Part shown: positions 26,832 to 38,668 of the stretch, piece by piece | Numbering within the stretch: the first letter of the stretch is position 1 | Layout: each line of letters starts with the position of its first letter | Assembly: GCF_004758605.1 (NCBI RefSeq) | Contig: NZ_CP038510.1 | Span: forward strand, 488,001-552,000 | Source of the DNA: Deinococcus metallilatus | GTDB lineage: Bacteria; Deinococcota; Deinococci; Deinococcales; Deinococcaceae | Direction of reading: 5' to 3' | Length of the DNA: 64,000 nucleotides | Translations under genes and position numbers: made by a program | Notes under the pieces: generated by a model | The model's database searches: none | Told to the model about the DNA's origin: nothing | Seen by the model: only the letters and a program-made list of their open reading frames with translations

Positions 26832-26937
26832 AGCTGGGGTGCATTTTAGAGACGCACATGCTGCGGCTGTGTGCATTTGGGTTCAGGAGCACCCACGGGT
26901 CTTTAGCGTTGCCGCCGCCAGCAACGAGAATCAGGAC

Positions 26938-27453
26938 ATGACGGCGGAGCACCTCTCCTTGAAAGCGTGTGTGGATGTCGATTACCGGGCGCAGGAAGCC
27001 GTCTCCGCCTGTCTGCTGTTCGAGCAGTGGACCAGCGCCCAACCCACGCGAGCCCTCATTGAGCGCGTCGCCCCCGTGGCCCCCTATGTGCCCGGCCAGT
27101 TCTACCGCCGGGAATTGCCGGGCCTGCTCGCGCCCTTGCGTCAGGTCGTCCACCTCGTGGACGTGGTGATTGTGGACGGCTATGTCTGGCTGGATGCCGG
27201 GGGACAGCCCGGTCTGGGTGCCCACCTGTACGGGGCGCTGGGAGGGCAGGTCGCCGTGATTGGCGTGGCGAAGACGGCCTTTCGGGGAGCACCGGCGGTC
27301 GCCGTGCGGCGGGGTCAGAGCGGACGACCCCTGTACGTGACGGCGGTGGGCATCAGGCCTGAAACGGCGGCCCAACACATCGGCGAGATGCACGGGGCGT
27401 ACCGCCTGCCGACGCTGCTGCGCCAGGTCGACCAGCTTTCCCGCACGGCCTGA
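26938..27453 (+). CDS. nfi: Endonuclease V (deoxyinosine 3'-endonuclease), compact form
   Basis: 171 residues, shorter than the usual 215-230. Catalytic acids are kept: Asp13 in ACVDVDYRAQEA, Glu59 in YVPGQFYRRELPG, and Asp80 in VDVVIVDGYVWLD. Later GLGAHLYGAL and VIGVAKTAF match the conserved HxG/GVAK region. It starts DNA repair at deaminated adenine by nicking near inosine. It is divergent from 24078-26831 (106 bp apart). Confidence 0.88.
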   Translation: MTAEHLSLKACVDVDYRAQEAVSACLLFEQWTSAQPTRALIERVAPVAPYVPGQFYRRELPGLLAPLRQVVHLVDVVIVDGYVWLDAGGQPGLGAHLYGALGGQVAVIGVAKTAFRGAPAVAVRRGQSGRPLYVTAVGIRPETAAQHIGEMHGAYRLPTLLRQVDQLSRTA

Positions 27454-27606
27454 GTGAATCGACGACGTATTGAAGGGTTTACGTCAGCAGCGACGCGGAA
27501 ACAAACGCCAAGCCCAGCCGTCCGCTGCGGCGGTGCCAGCGAGGGGGCCGGTGGTGAAGGCGACCAGCCGCAGCTTGTTCATCACTCTCTCGTTTGCAGG
27601 GGCGGG

Positions 27607-28461
27607 TCAGTACTTCTTTTCCACGACGGACTCGGCGGTGACGCGCAGCATGGCGTGCGCCTCGGGGCGGCGGGCCAGGACCGCCGCGTATAGCAGTTCG
27701 AGCATCAGGGTCTGGCTGCTGAGGGTGGACAGCACGGCGTCGGTCAGGGGGTCTTCCTGCGCGGCGCTGAAGAGGACGGCGCTGGCGTAGCGGGTGATGG
27801 GGCTGCTCGCGCGGTGCGTGAGGGCGACGGTGTAATGCCCGTGCGTCTGGGCCAGGCGCAGGTGCTGCACGGTGTCGATGGTACTGCCGCTGCTGGAGAC
27901 GCCGATCACGACGCCGCCCCGGGGAAGCGTGCTGACGCTGACGGCCGCGATGTGCGGATCGGTGTAGGCGATGGCCGTGATCCCGATCCGCATCAGGCGG
28001 TGGGCGAAGTACTGCGCGACCAGGCCGCTGTTGCCCTGGCCGGTCAGGTTCACCCGGGGCGCGCGGGCGATGGCCTGCGCCACGCTCTCCAGCACGGCCG
28101 GGTGGGCCAGTTGGGCGGTGTCCTCCAGCGTGCGGCAGGTGTGGCGCACCAGGCGGGCGGTGGGGTCCAGGTTACCGTCATCGGCGGGGAGAGCCTCCCG
28201 GCTCGCCACGTCGGAGGCCAGCGCGATCTTGAAGGCGTGGAATCCGGCAAAGCCCAGTTTGCGGCACAGCCGGGTGATGGTGGCCTCGCTGACGCCCGCG
28301 CTCGTCGCCAGCTCCGTGATGGTCTGATGGACGACAGTTTCGGCGTGGCGAATCACATGCTCGGCGACCCTTTGCAGCGTGGGCGAGAGCGGCGCAGCCT
28401 GCTGACGGAGACGGCCAAGAGCGCCGCCCGGGTTGGCGGGAGGAAGGACAGTTCGCGTCAC
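27607..28461 (-). CDS. RpiR/MurR-family transcriptional regulator (HTH plus SIS domain)
   Basis: 284 residues. GTG 28461 has GGAG 7 nt before it. The N-terminal HTH_6 domain includes the AEHVIRHAETV helix and ITELATSAGVSEATITRLCR with CRKLGFAGFHAFKI. The C-terminal SIS domain has GQGNSGLVAQYFAHRLMRIG, VIGVSSSGSTIDTVQ and SPITRYASAVLFSAAQE. Such regulators sense amino-sugar phosphates. The 19-nt site at its own promoter is repeated in the nagA promoter 8 kb away, which makes NagA/deaminase its likely target. Confidence 0.88.
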   Translation of the reverse strand: MTRTVLPPANPGGALGRLRQQAAPLSPTLQRVAEHVIRHAETVVHQTITELATSAGVSEATITRLCRKLGFAGFHAFKIALASDVASREALPADDGNLDPTARLVRHTCRTLEDTAQLAHPAVLESVAQAIARAPRVNLTGQGNSGLVAQYFAHRLMRIGITAIAYTDPHIAAVSVSTLPRGGVVIGVSSSGSTIDTVQHLRLAQTHGHYTVALTHRASSPITRYASAVLFSAAQEDPLTDAVLSTLSSQTLMLELLYAAVLARRPEAHAMLRVTAESVVEKKY

Positions 28462-28496
28462 GGGCACTCCTGAGCGGAACAACAGGTGATGGGCAG

Positions 28497-28526
28497 AGCG
28501 TACTCTCTAAAAATTATTTTGGTCAA
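28497..28526 (-). promoter_or_regulatory. Promoter of the RpiR-family gene with shared operator
   Basis: Minus strand: -35 TTGACC (28526-28521), 18-bp spacer, -10 TACGCT (28502-28497). The site TTGACCAAAATAATTTTTA (28526-28508) matches the nagA promoter site at 17 of 19 positions, in the same register with the -35. Confidence 0.6.
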
Positions 28527-28797
28527 GTATGCCTGGAGAAGAGAATCGTTTTCTGTTTTCTCGCTGGAGCGGCCAGCACGAAACGATCTGCTGGGCAGCA
28601 GGCAGGGTTCAAGCACCTTGTTCATGCCCATCCAGAGTGCGGGATGCTGGGGGCAGCACCGGCCTCCCTCACGCCCGCAGGCTCCGTGTCATCAGCCCGG
28701 ACCTCGCCACGATGGGTGACTGGCGCCCGGGACGGACGGGCAGGGCATTCCTCTGAAGGGGCAGACGATGCCTCCGCCCCGGCGGGCGGCCCCGGGA

Positions 28798-29748
28798 TCA
28801 GAAGTCCTCGACCTCGTTCTGCACGTCGTCGTCCGCCACGGCGACATACCGGCGGGTGGTGTCCACCGAGGCATGTCCCAGAAACAGCCCGACGCGCGTG
28901 AAATCCCGGGTCGCGCTGTAGAGCCGCGTGCCCGAGTGTTTTCTGGCCGCGTGAAAGCCGCGCCAGGCGCCGCCGTGCCCCGCCATCCGGAACGCCTTGT
29001 GCATCCGGTACGTCGCCTGCGCGTACGTCCAGTCGAAGAGGGAGCCGTCCGCGCGGGCGGGGGAGAGCCCGGCCAGCGCCGCCCGGACCCGCTTGCCCAG
29101 GGGGACGCGCCGGACCTTTCCCCCCTTGCCGGACACCGTGAGGCGCGCGCCCTGGAGGTCCGTCCCCTTCACGGCCAGCGCCTCGCTGACCCGCAGGCCC
29201 GCGTGGGCGCAGAGCAGCAGCAGCGCCGCGAGCCGGGGTTCACAATGTTCGAGCACCGCGTCGATCTCGCGCAGATAGGGCGGGTTCTTGACGATGCCCG
29301 GCGTGGGATCGGGCGGCACGTGCGCGTCCTCGAAGGGCTGCGCTTCCGTCGCGCCCGCCCAGCGCAGCGCCCGGTAAAGCGCCCGCGCCCCCGCCACATA
29401 CTGCGCGACCGTCGCGGCCGAGAGCTGGCCTTGCCGTCCGCGCCCCTGTGAAGGCCGGGTCTGGAGCTGCGCCACGTACCGTCCGCCGTCGCGCCGCCCC
29501 GGGCGCAGGAGCTGAACGCCGTGTTCGTGCGCCCACGGCACGAAATCCCGCACGGCCAGCGCGTAGGCGTCCAGCGTTTTCCGACTCGTCCGGGCACCCT
29601 GGCGGCTGGCGGTGGTCATGTACGCCCAGGTGACCTGCACCAGCGTCTCGGTGTCGTAGGTGCTGGCCGCCTCCACCGCCCGGACCCGCAGCGCCTGGTC
29701 GGTGAGATTTGCCAGCGCCAGCCGGTCCTCCGAACGGACGAGAGTCAC
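28798..29748 (-). CDS. XerD-like tyrosine recombinase
   Basis: 316 residues from GTG 29748 (GGAGG 5 nt upstream); the frame to 29847 has no ribosome site. The core-binding domain (about 40-150) is followed by the catalytic domain with all key residues: Arg in [14 protein letters not shown], Lys in [14 protein letters not shown], HxxR in [13 protein letters not shown], His in [14 protein letters not shown], and Tyr in the same motif. It should be an active recombinase, either for a mobile element or for resolving replicon dimers. No flanking attachment repeats were found. Confidence 0.87.
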   Translation of the reverse strand: MTLVRSEDRLALANLTDQALRVRAVEAASTYDTETLVQVTWAYMTTASRQGARTSRKTLDAYALAVRDFVPWAHEHGVQLLRPGRRDGGRYVAQLQTRPSQGRGRQGQLSAATVAQYVAGARALYRALRWAGATEAQPFEDAHVPPDPTPGIVKNPPYLREIDAVLEHCEPRLAALLLLCAHAGLRVSEALAVKGTDLQGARLTVSGKGGKVRRVPLGKRVRAALAGLSPARADGSLFDWTYAQATYRMHKAFRMAGHGGAWRGFHAARKHSGTRLYSATRDFTRVGLFLGHASVDTTRRYVAVADDDVQNEVEDF

Positions 29749-30544
29749 GCGGCCTCCGGGGGCAGCGGACGAACCTGCAACCGCGAGGACGGCGGGAGGC
29801 GGACATCGGGGGTCACCATGCCGGGCAGTGTAGCCGGTTTCTCTCACTTTTGAAACTAAGAGCGATTAGTGTGAATAGTTGGCTCCCCAACTCGCCCCCT
29901 GGACTGACCCTCCAGCGGGAACGGCCGTCAGGGCTCTCCCCGGCGCCCAGCCCGACAACCCCTGTGGGACTGTGCTGCCCCGGCCGACCCGGAACACGTC
30001 CACCTCACCGGACCACAACTGCTGAAGGTTCTCCCGCCTGAAACCATACTCAGCGTAGACCGCCGACCCAACCTGGACCCCTCAGAACATTTCCGAGGCC
30101 CCTTCCTGGCCCTCCTGTGAGGAAGGTATTTTTAATGCCGTCTGGGACGGCGTCCAGCAGAACACAATTTCTGTTCATTTGCGAAAGCAGACGTAGAATA
30201 CGGCGCTTACATAACAGAAGGGCTTCAGTAGGCGGCTTTGTACCGCACAGCCTTCTCCCAGAATCAATTCACCTGTCCAGCGCCCCCCCTCCAAGCTGTT
30301 GCCGGTGAGCTGACGGACCCAGTCGCCTTCATGCGAATGGGATTCTTCTCAGAAGCCCGAGAAACCCAAACATGTTGCCTGCGGCGGACAAATACCCCTG
30401 CGTAGCGAGAGTTTGCTGGCGTGCTCTGCCAGGGGTGGACAGCTTCTACCTCGCATGTTAGAAAGTTGTTATAACGTCATGTATAGAATGTGCTCGGGCA
30501 CCTGCTCACGTGAAGCGTGGAGCGTCTGCCTTGAAAGGAGTTCA
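29749..30544. other. Long intergenic region with no recognised gene
   Basis: About 800 bp. The part 30110-30330 is less GC-rich. Short frames on either strand have no family match. Near the end, TTAGAA (30459) and TATAGAAT (30483) may form the promoter of the protease gene. Possible eroded accessory DNA. Confidence 0.35.
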
Positions 30545-31870
30545 GTGAAACAAGGAGCAATTTTCCAGGCAGCCGTTGGTCTCTGCACCGTAGCCCTGAT
30601 GGTCGGCTGCGGGCAGCAGGCGAGCGCGCCCCCCCAGGCACAGGTCTACCGACCTGCCTACGTCCTCAGCGTTCATCCCCAGGCGGGTGCAACCGCCGCC
30701 AGTCTGGAGGCCACCTATCACGGCCGCGTGATGGCCTTCGATCCGGAGGCCGGGTACGCCCTGATCGGGATGGACGCCGCTTCTGCCAAGCAGCTCAACC
30801 ACAGCCATGTGGGGGCTCTCGCCCTCGAAGCCGACGCGGAGCCGAATCTGAACGTGTTCGGCGCAGGCGGTTCGATGAGTGTGTGGTCGGGCGGCTCCAT
30901 GAGCGTGTGGTCAGGCGGCTCGATGAGTGTCTGGTCCGGCGGCTCCATGAGCGTGTGGTCAGGCGGTCAATACACCCCCGTCCCCGGCAATACCGCCGCC
31001 TTCACTCAGATTAACCTTCAGTACGCTCAGCTCCTGGCGCCCAATCTCGGCAAGGGGGTCAAGGTCGCCGTGATCGATACCGGTGTCGATCTCACGCACC
31101 CCGCCTTTGTGGGCGCACTCGATCTCGCCAACGCCAAGGATTACGTGGACGGCGACAACATCCCGCAGGAGGAAGGCACGCTCGGCGTCGGCGGCTACGG
31201 GCACGGCACGGCAGTCGCCAGCATCGTCTTGCAGGTCGCCCCTGCCGCCACCATCCTGCCCATTCGCGTTCTCGGCCCGGACGGTTCGGGCGACGCGGCC
31301 AACGTGGCGCTCGCCATTCGCTACGCCGCCGACAGGGGCGCCAAGGTCATCAACCTCAGCCTGGGTAGCGACGAGAGGGTGGACGCCGTGCAGCAAGCGA
31401 TTGCCTACGCCGCTGGCCGCAACGTTATGGTTGTGTCCTCGGCGGGCAACAACAACCTGAACAGGCTGACCTACCCGGCTATGGACGCGGACGGCAAGGG
31501 TGCTGTGGGCGACCACAGCGTGAGCGTCGGCAGTGTGGACAGCACTGACCGCAAAGCCTCTTTCTCAAACTACGCCACGCAGTTGGAGACGGTGGCTCCC
31601 GGCGTGTCCATCTATGCGGCGGCTCCCGACGGCATGCTCGGGGCCTGGAGCGGGACCTCGATGTCCGCCCCTATGGTCACGGGCAGCCTGGCGCTGGCGG
31701 CCGGACAACTGGCCACCCTACCACCCGACCTGGCAAGGAAGCTCAGGGACAATGCGAACAACGCCATTTACTCGTCCAACCTGAACACGAACTATGCCGG
31801 GATGCTGGGCAAGGGACGGCTGGACATCAGCAAGTTCCTGAAGGCGGCCAAGGCGACGGTCATCCCGTAA
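30545..31870 (+). CDS. Subtilisin-like (S8) serine protease lipoprotein with GGSMSVWS repeats
   Basis: 441 residues from GTG 30545 (AAGGAG 6 nt upstream). The signal ends in a lipobox (VALMVGC), so it is probably anchored outside the membrane. A short pro-domain-like region (about 30-100) is followed by four tandem GGSMSVWS repeats (about 108-139) and a catalytic domain. Its Asp is in [13 protein letters not shown], His in [12 protein letters not shown], oxyanion Asn in SSAGNNN, and Ser in [13 protein letters not shown]. The repeats may form a linker or activation segment. A strong terminator follows. Confidence 0.9.
   Translation: MKQGAIFQAAVGLCTVALMVGCGQQASAPPQAQVYRPAYVLSVHPQAGATAASLEATYHGRVMAFDPEAGYALIGMDAASAKQLNHSHVGALALEADAEPNLNVFGAGGSMSVWSGGSMSVWSGGSMSVWSGGSMSVWSGGQYTPVPGNTAAFTQINLQYAQLLAPNLGKGVKVAVIDTGVDLTHPAFVGALDLANAKDYVDGDNIPQEEGTLGVGGYGHGTAVASIVLQVAPAATILPIRVLGPDGSGDAANVALAIRYAADRGAKVINLSLGSDERVDAVQQAIAYAAGRNVMVVSSAGNNNLNRLTYPAMDADGKGAVGDHSVSVGSVDSTDRKASFSNYATQLETVAPGVSIYAAAPDGMLGAWSGTSMSAPMVTGSLALAAGQLATLPPDLARKLRDNANNAIYSSNLNTNYAGMLGKGRLDISKFLKAAKATVIP
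30866..30961 (+). repeat. Four 24-bp tandem repeats within the protease gene
   Basis: Each unit encodes GGSMSVWS. Units 2 and 4 are identical in DNA, and units 1 and 3 share TCGATGAGTGT in place of TCCATGAGCGT, so the array grew as a 48-bp doubling of an older pair. Confidence 0.9.
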
Positions 31871-31899
31871 CCCTTCAGCCGCGTGAAGCGGACAGCGTC

Positions 31900-31935
31900 G
31901 GACGGATAGGCCAGCCCCATCCGTCCTTCTTTTTT
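31900..31935 (+). terminator. Rho-independent terminator of the protease gene
   Basis: Perfect 8-bp stem GGACGGAT ... ATCCGTCC with an 11-nt loop, then TTCTTTTTT. Confidence 0.85.
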
Positions 31936-31993
31936 ATAGAAAAACGCAGCGGTTGTAAGAACGCGGGAAGAGCGCAGGCGGCACGATCAGGGC

Positions 31994-34063
<2,070 letters not shown>

Positions 34064-34142
34064 AGCCGGTGCCCTGAAGAAGGGGCCGCGAGCCTGGGGC
34101 AGCCAGGGGGACCTTTTCCGGCCGGTCGGCTACAGTTCAGGT

Positions 34143-35096
34143 ATGACCTCTCCGACTGGCCCGGCCACAGGTTCAAGCTTGCAGGACGCCGTCCTGATCT
34201 ACAACGCTGCGGCGGGGGGCCGACAGGGGGCCTCGCCGGAAGAGCTGGTCGCCGCCCTGCGTGAGGCGGGCTTCGAGGCCGAGTACCGGGAGACGGCTTC
34301 CGAGGATGACCTGGACCGCGTGCTGGCAGATACCCACGGAACGGTGTTCGTGGCGGGCGGCGACGGGACGGTCCGGGGGGTGGCGCTGCGGTTGATCGGC
34401 CGTCAGGGCGTGCAACTCGGCCTGATCCCGATGGGTACCTCCAACAATATCGCCACGACCCTGGAGATCATGGGCAGGCCGCTGGACGTTGCCCGGGCCT
34501 TCCAGGGCGCCCGGGTGAGGCCGCTGGACGTGGGCCGGGTCAGCGCGCCCTGGGGCGAGGATCTGTTTCTGGAGGCCTGCGGCTGCGGGGCCTTCGCCGA
34601 GGTGCTGGCGGCCTACGACCCCGAGGAGCCGAAAAGCCCGCTGCGGGCCGTGACCGCCCTGCTGAAGACGCTGACATCCTTCGAGCCGCTCCCGCTGACC
34701 CTGACCACCGACGACCGGCCCCAGCCCGAGGTGCTGACGGCGGTGCTGGAGGTGATGAACATCAAGGCCACCGGGAATGGGCTGCGGCTGGCGACGACGG
34801 CCGACCCCAGCGACGGCCGGTTGAACGTGGTTCAGGTGGACGCCGGGAACCGCGACGGGCTGCTGGCCTACCTGGCCGCCCTGGCCCGCGACGACTTCGA
34901 GGCCCTCCCGAGCGTCCAGGCGGATGAGGTGAGCCGGGTCGAGATCCCCTACTTCGGGCAGGTCTTCCACCTCGACGGCGAGGTGCGGTCTGCCCTCCCC
35001 GGCGTCCTGGGCTGCGTCCGGATCAGGGTCGAGCCGGGAGCGTTGCAGGTGCTGATTCCCCCACAGGCTGCTGAAAAACCGTCGGAACAGGGTTGA
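34143..35096 (+). CDS. Diacylglycerol/lipid kinase (YegS/DagK family)
   Basis: 317 residues. The DAGK catalytic motif is TVFVAGGDGTVRGVALRLI. GTSNNIATTLEIMGRP marks the nucleotide/lipid cleft. A beta-rich C-terminal domain with MNIKATGNGLRLA and DPSDGRLNVVQVD follows. It likely phosphorylates a membrane lipid. TACAGT six bases before the ATG suggests a leaderless transcript. Confidence 0.88.
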   Translation: MTSPTGPATGSSLQDAVLIYNAAAGGRQGASPEELVAALREAGFEAEYRETASEDDLDRVLADTHGTVFVAGGDGTVRGVALRLIGRQGVQLGLIPMGTSNNIATTLEIMGRPLDVARAFQGARVRPLDVGRVSAPWGEDLFLEACGCGAFAEVLAAYDPEEPKSPLRAVTALLKTLTSFEPLPLTLTTDDRPQPEVLTAVLEVMNIKATGNGLRLATTADPSDGRLNVVQVDAGNRDGLLAYLAALARDDFEALPSVQADEVSRVEIPYFGQVFHLDGEVRSALPGVLGCVRIRVEPGALQVLIPPQAAEKPSEQG

Positions 35097-35209
35097 GGCG
35101 GTCCATGATCCGGACGGCACGGAGGACACTCCCCCACTCCGCGAGCCGTCCCAGGTCCCGGCCCTCTCCGGTGTAGGCCTGTATGAAAAGGGGACGGCCG
35201 GGAACGCCT

Positions 35210-36058
35210 TTACCGCCCCGTTCCCGCTTGCTGGTGAACCAGCGGCCCGGCGTGTTCCAGACGGTTCAGAAAGGCCAGCATCCCGCTTACCAGGGCGTCC
35301 CCGAAGTGCGAGGCGCCCAGGTGCGGCCCGGTCAGGCGCAGCAGACGGCTTTCGGGCGAGGCGCTGCGCGCGTAGAGGGCTTCCCCGTTGCGGGTGAAGG
35401 CCACCACCTGATCCTCCGCGCTGCCTGCCACCAGGAGCGGAAGCTGCGCCGCGTCCTGGCCCGCGAAGTCGTGGTAGGGGTCGCGACCGGGGGGAAGCGC
35501 CGCCTGCCCGTTCAGGCCGTGCGAGGCGGTGACCTCGGCGCTGAAGGTCGCATTGCTCCCCCGCCACACGTCGAGGAGGTTGACCTGCGCGTCGAGCAGG
35601 ATCACGCCCGATACGGGATAGACCCCCTTGTACGCGGTGAGCAGGGCGGGCAGACCGCCCATCGAGTACCCGAAATTGTAGGTGTGCCCGTTGAAGGGGA
35701 AGGTCCTCACCGCGCGGGCGTGCATGTCCGCGAGGTACGTGAGGGCCTGCGGCGCACCCCAGGTGGTCGGTCCGGCGTCGTTGCTGATCAGGACGGCGTA
35801 TCCGGCCTCCGTCAGCCGGGCGAACAGGGACCGCAGGTGCGGGCGCGTCAGGCTCAGTTCGGCACTCATGCCGCGCGAGTGCGACACCACCACCAGGGGA
35901 CACGCGGGGGCACATGAGGCAGGCCGCAACAGGAAGGCGTCTCCCAGGGGATGCGTGAAGCGCAGGACGGGCGGCAGCGCCGCGTCCGTCACCGGAGGAG
36001 GGGGCGAGGCTGCGAGGGCGGCGGACGACAGGAAGAGCGAGAGCACCACGCGCTGCAT
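35210..36058 (-). CDS. Secreted alpha/beta-hydrolase (dienelactone hydrolase/PAF-acetylhydrolase-like)
   Basis: 282 residues from ATG 36058 with signal peptide (RVVLSLFLSSAALAAS). Nucleophile elbow GYSMGGLPALL, acid in VAGSAEDQVVAFT, His in GASHFGDALV, oxyanion strand LVVVSHSRGMSAE. Fold and triad are complete. Substrate unknown. It follows the acyltransferase gene by 60 bp on the same strand. Confidence 0.85.
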   Translation of the reverse strand: MQRVVLSLFLSSAALAASPPPPVTDAALPPVLRFTHPLGDAFLLRPASCAPACPLVVVSHSRGMSAELSLTRPHLRSLFARLTEAGYAVLISNDAGPTTWGAPQALTYLADMHARAVRTFPFNGHTYNFGYSMGGLPALLTAYKGVYPVSGVILLDAQVNLLDVWRGSNATFSAEVTASHGLNGQAALPPGRDPYHDFAGQDAAQLPLLVAGSAEDQVVAFTRNGEALYARSASPESRLLRLTGPHLGASHFGDALVSGMLAFLNRLEHAGPLVHQQAGTGR

Positions 36059-36118
36059 TGCCGCAGAAGGTAGCAGAAGCTCAGGTCCCTGTGGACCGGA
36101 TGGAACGCGGCGCAACCT

Positions 36119-37243
36119 TCAGCGGCCGAACAGCCAGCGTGAAACCGGCGTGCCTGCCAGCGCCCAGGCCAGCAGCACGGGCACGCCCAGAGCGAGGACG
36201 GCATAGCCCGCGAGCACCACGACGAACCACAGCGGTTTCCCCGGCAGGCCCCAGTGCTCCAGCGGCCACATCACCGCCGGGTGCAGCAAGTACACCTGCA
36301 AGCTCACCGTCCCGAGCGAGATCAGGGCCGTGCGCCCCCACGTCCGGGTGTGCGCGAGGACGTGCGCCGCGCCGAACAGCCCGAGCGCCGCTGCGGTCGT
36401 GTACGCCCAGTTGGCCGCGCTGTAGGTCAGGGTGTTCACTTGGGCGCCGCGCAGGGCCGCCACCGAAACCGGCACGTACCAGACCAGCGCCAGCAGGGCC
36501 GCCGCCAGGGCCCATGCCCAGCCCCGCCGCCAGAACGCCTCGAACGCGCCGTCATTCGCGCCGAAGTACATTCCCAGGGTGATCGCGGGGATGTACCACC
36601 AGGCCATCGTCCCGGGAAAGCGGAAATGCACCAGGCCCGCGCGGTTGAGGAAATACACGGCGAACTGCAACGCGAACGCCCCCAGGAGCACTGCCAGAAA
36701 GGGCCACGCCCGCCGCCACAGGGGCAGCAGCAGCGGCAGCACGAGGTAGAACTGCAAGACGATCAGCAGGAAGTACAGGTGGAAGTACCCCTTGCCGTAC
36801 TGCAACCACACCTGCCAGCGCCCCGGGTCGCCCAACGCCGCCGCGCGGTCCTGCCCGGTGGCCACGCGGAACAACACGTACAGCACCGTCCAGAGCAGGT
36901 ACGGCAGCAGCGCCGTGCGGACGCGCGCCCAGTAATACGTCCGCGGTTCGAAGTGCCGCAGCGCCGAGCGGGTCAGCACCACCGCCGTCATGAACACGAA
37001 GGCGGGCACCACGAAGTGCAGCGTCCGGTTGAGGAGGGCCAGCCCCTCCCCCAGCGCCGACCCGTCAGCCGCCTGCCTCAGCGCAAAGCCCGTGAGGTGA
37101 TGCGCCACCACCGCGATGATCGCGAGTCCGCGGAAGATGTCCACGGCGGGCAGCCGCGCCGCCGTACCCCGCCGCTCCGGTGCCAGCACGGGAAGTGGCG
37201 CGGCGGGTGCGGAAGAACCGCCCCGGGCGGAGGGCCTGGCCAT
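36119..37243 (-). CDS. Membrane acyltransferase (acyltransferase 3 family)
   Basis: 374 residues and about ten TM helices. N-terminal DIFRGLAIIAVVAHHLTGF carries the family His. A second conserved region is FHLYFLLIVLQFYLVLPLL, and LISLGTVSLQVYLLHPAVMWP lies near the end. The family O-acylates sugars or other small groups on surface polysaccharides. It is probably co-transcribed with the hydrolase downstream, which might deacylate the same substrate. Confidence 0.88.
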   Translation of the reverse strand: MARPSARGGSSAPAAPLPVLAPERRGTAARLPAVDIFRGLAIIAVVAHHLTGFALRQAADGSALGEGLALLNRTLHFVVPAFVFMTAVVLTRSALRHFEPRTYYWARVRTALLPYLLWTVLYVLFRVATGQDRAAALGDPGRWQVWLQYGKGYFHLYFLLIVLQFYLVLPLLLPLWRRAWPFLAVLLGAFALQFAVYFLNRAGLVHFRFPGTMAWWYIPAITLGMYFGANDGAFEAFWRRGWAWALAAALLALVWYVPVSVAALRGAQVNTLTYSAANWAYTTAAALGLFGAAHVLAHTRTWGRTALISLGTVSLQVYLLHPAVMWPLEHWGLPGKPLWFVVVLAGYAVLALGVPVLLAWALAGTPVSRWLFGR

Positions 37244-37386
37244 CAGCAGTGTTCAGTGTAGGGACGCCCTTTCCGGCCCGGGTGCGGGGCGGCTCAAGAA
37301 ACGTGAAGAATTCGACATCCGGGCCACTGTCCCCGGCAGTCACCCGCCCCGGCGCTTTGATCATCCGGCGGCAGCGGGTGCCCTGC

Positions 37387-37926
37387 TCACGGCTTGGGGC
37401 GTGGGGGCGGCCTACGTTCTCCCGGCGGTCCCCGGTCCTCCAGCAACTGTCCACTCTTGCGGTCGAAGCGCAGCTCGGCCACGACCTGGGCATCGCTGAG
37501 CAGGTAACAATGCACCTGCGGCCCCATGACCCGCGCAAAGCTCGACACGGTGAGGGCCGCGACCTGGGCCAGCAGCCTGCGCTGGGCCTGGGGAGAGAGG
37601 ACCGCGCCGGGGGCGTCCGGGAGGGTCCGTTCCTCGCCGCGCGGCACCAGGGCACCGTCGGCCGTGACAAAGGCCCGCGCCACCGGCCGACCGGAAAACA
37701 GCAGCGGCACGCTCAGGCGCGGCCCCGCAGGCGTGTCCTGCAAGACCGGCAGGCCCGGCACCAGGGCCCCCGCCACCAGCCGGGCGCGGCCCAGGTACGT
37801 CTGCGCCTCCTCGAAGCCGAGCAGTTCGGCCCGGGGCGGGGGCGGCGGCTTTGCCGGGGGCGCGGCCAGGGCGGTGGGGGACAGCAGCGCGAGGATCAGC
37901 AAGGCGGTACGCACGGCAGGCTCCAT
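37387..37926 (-). CDS. Secreted protein of unknown function
   Basis: 179 residues with signal peptide (ALLILALLSPTALAA), a Pro-rich linker (PPAKPPPPPRAE) and an alpha/beta middle (VARAFVTADGALVPRG, AELRFDRKSGQLLEDRGPP). It ends in a Pro/Arg-rich tail. No family recognised. Same strand as the secreted Pro-rich protein at 37993-38601, so the two may form a pair. Confidence 0.7.
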   Translation of the reverse strand: MEPAVRTALLILALLSPTALAAPPAKPPPPPRAELLGFEEAQTYLGRARLVAGALVPGLPVLQDTPAGPRLSVPLLFSGRPVARAFVTADGALVPRGEERTLPDAPGAVLSPQAQRRLLAQVAALTVSSFARVMGPQVHCYLLSDAQVVAELRFDRKSGQLLEDRGPPGERRPPPRPKP

Positions 37927-37992
37927 CGGGGGAGCGCCGGGCCTCCCCCGACGCTGCCCCGACTGTACTGCGGGCGGGTGACGCCGCGCTGA

Positions 37993-38601
37993 TCAGCGGG
38001 GCCGGGCGTGCTGGGCGCCCAGCAGGGCCTCGGCGGCGCGCAGCAGGGCGCGGCCTGCCTCCTGCCGCGCGCGGTCGGCGCTCTGAAGGTAGGCGCGTGC
38101 GTCGTTGAGGTACCCGCGCACCCGGGGGTCAGCGGTGCGGGCTGCCAACTCATTGATGTACGCCAGGCGGGTCATCCCGGCCTGCGGGCGGCATTCGCCC
38201 AGGGCATGCGGCTTTTTGTGGGAATGGGCCTTGCCGGGGGCCGGAGGCGTCAGGCCGGGCCGCACGGCAGGGGCAGCCGGACCGGGCGGCAGCGGTCGCG
38301 CCCCCGGCTGGCTCCCGCTGGGGCCGGGAGGGGTGGCGCGGGCAGCCCTGGCCTGCGGGCCGCAGCTGGCCCCGGGCGCGGCCATCCGGGGGGACAGCCC
38401 GGGCTGACTGCCGCGCGGGCCGGGCAACGGTTGCCCGGGTCTGGGGGCGGCCTGGGGCAGCGGCATCCCCGGCGCGGGGGCAGTGAGCGGCGCGGCCTGG
38501 CCGACCAGGGGCGCGGGCGTGGGCGACTGGGTCTGCCCTCCGGCAGCAAAGGCGGTGGCCCCCAGGCCGAGCAGCAACGTCGTGATGATTCGCTGTTTCA
38601 T
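37993..38601 (-). CDS. Secreted Pro/Gly-rich protein of unknown function
   Basis: 202 residues. Signal peptide (TTLLLGLGATAFA), then about 110 residues of low-complexity Pro, Gly, Ala and Gln, then a helical C-terminus (AGMTRLAYINELAARTADPR, DARAYLQSADRARQEAG). No family recognised. It lies between the preceding secreted protein gene and the two-component pair. Confidence 0.65.
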   Translation of the reverse strand: MKQRIITTLLLGLGATAFAAGGQTQSPTPAPLVGQAAPLTAPAPGMPLPQAAPRPGQPLPGPRGSQPGLSPRMAAPGASCGPQARAARATPPGPSGSQPGARPLPPGPAAPAVRPGLTPPAPGKAHSHKKPHALGECRPQAGMTRLAYINELAARTADPRVRGYLNDARAYLQSADRARQEAGRALLRAAEALLGAQHARPR

Positions 38602-38668
38602 GTGGTGCTCCTTCCGGGCGAGGTGCTCTCCCCCGCGAGGAGCAAGGTAGGTGCGGAGGCTGAAGGCG

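Noticed and set aside
28531..28797. Possible third MITE copy after the RpiR promoter
   Set aside because: Only a short similarity (TTTTCTCG with CTGG nearby) and no terminal inverted repeats.
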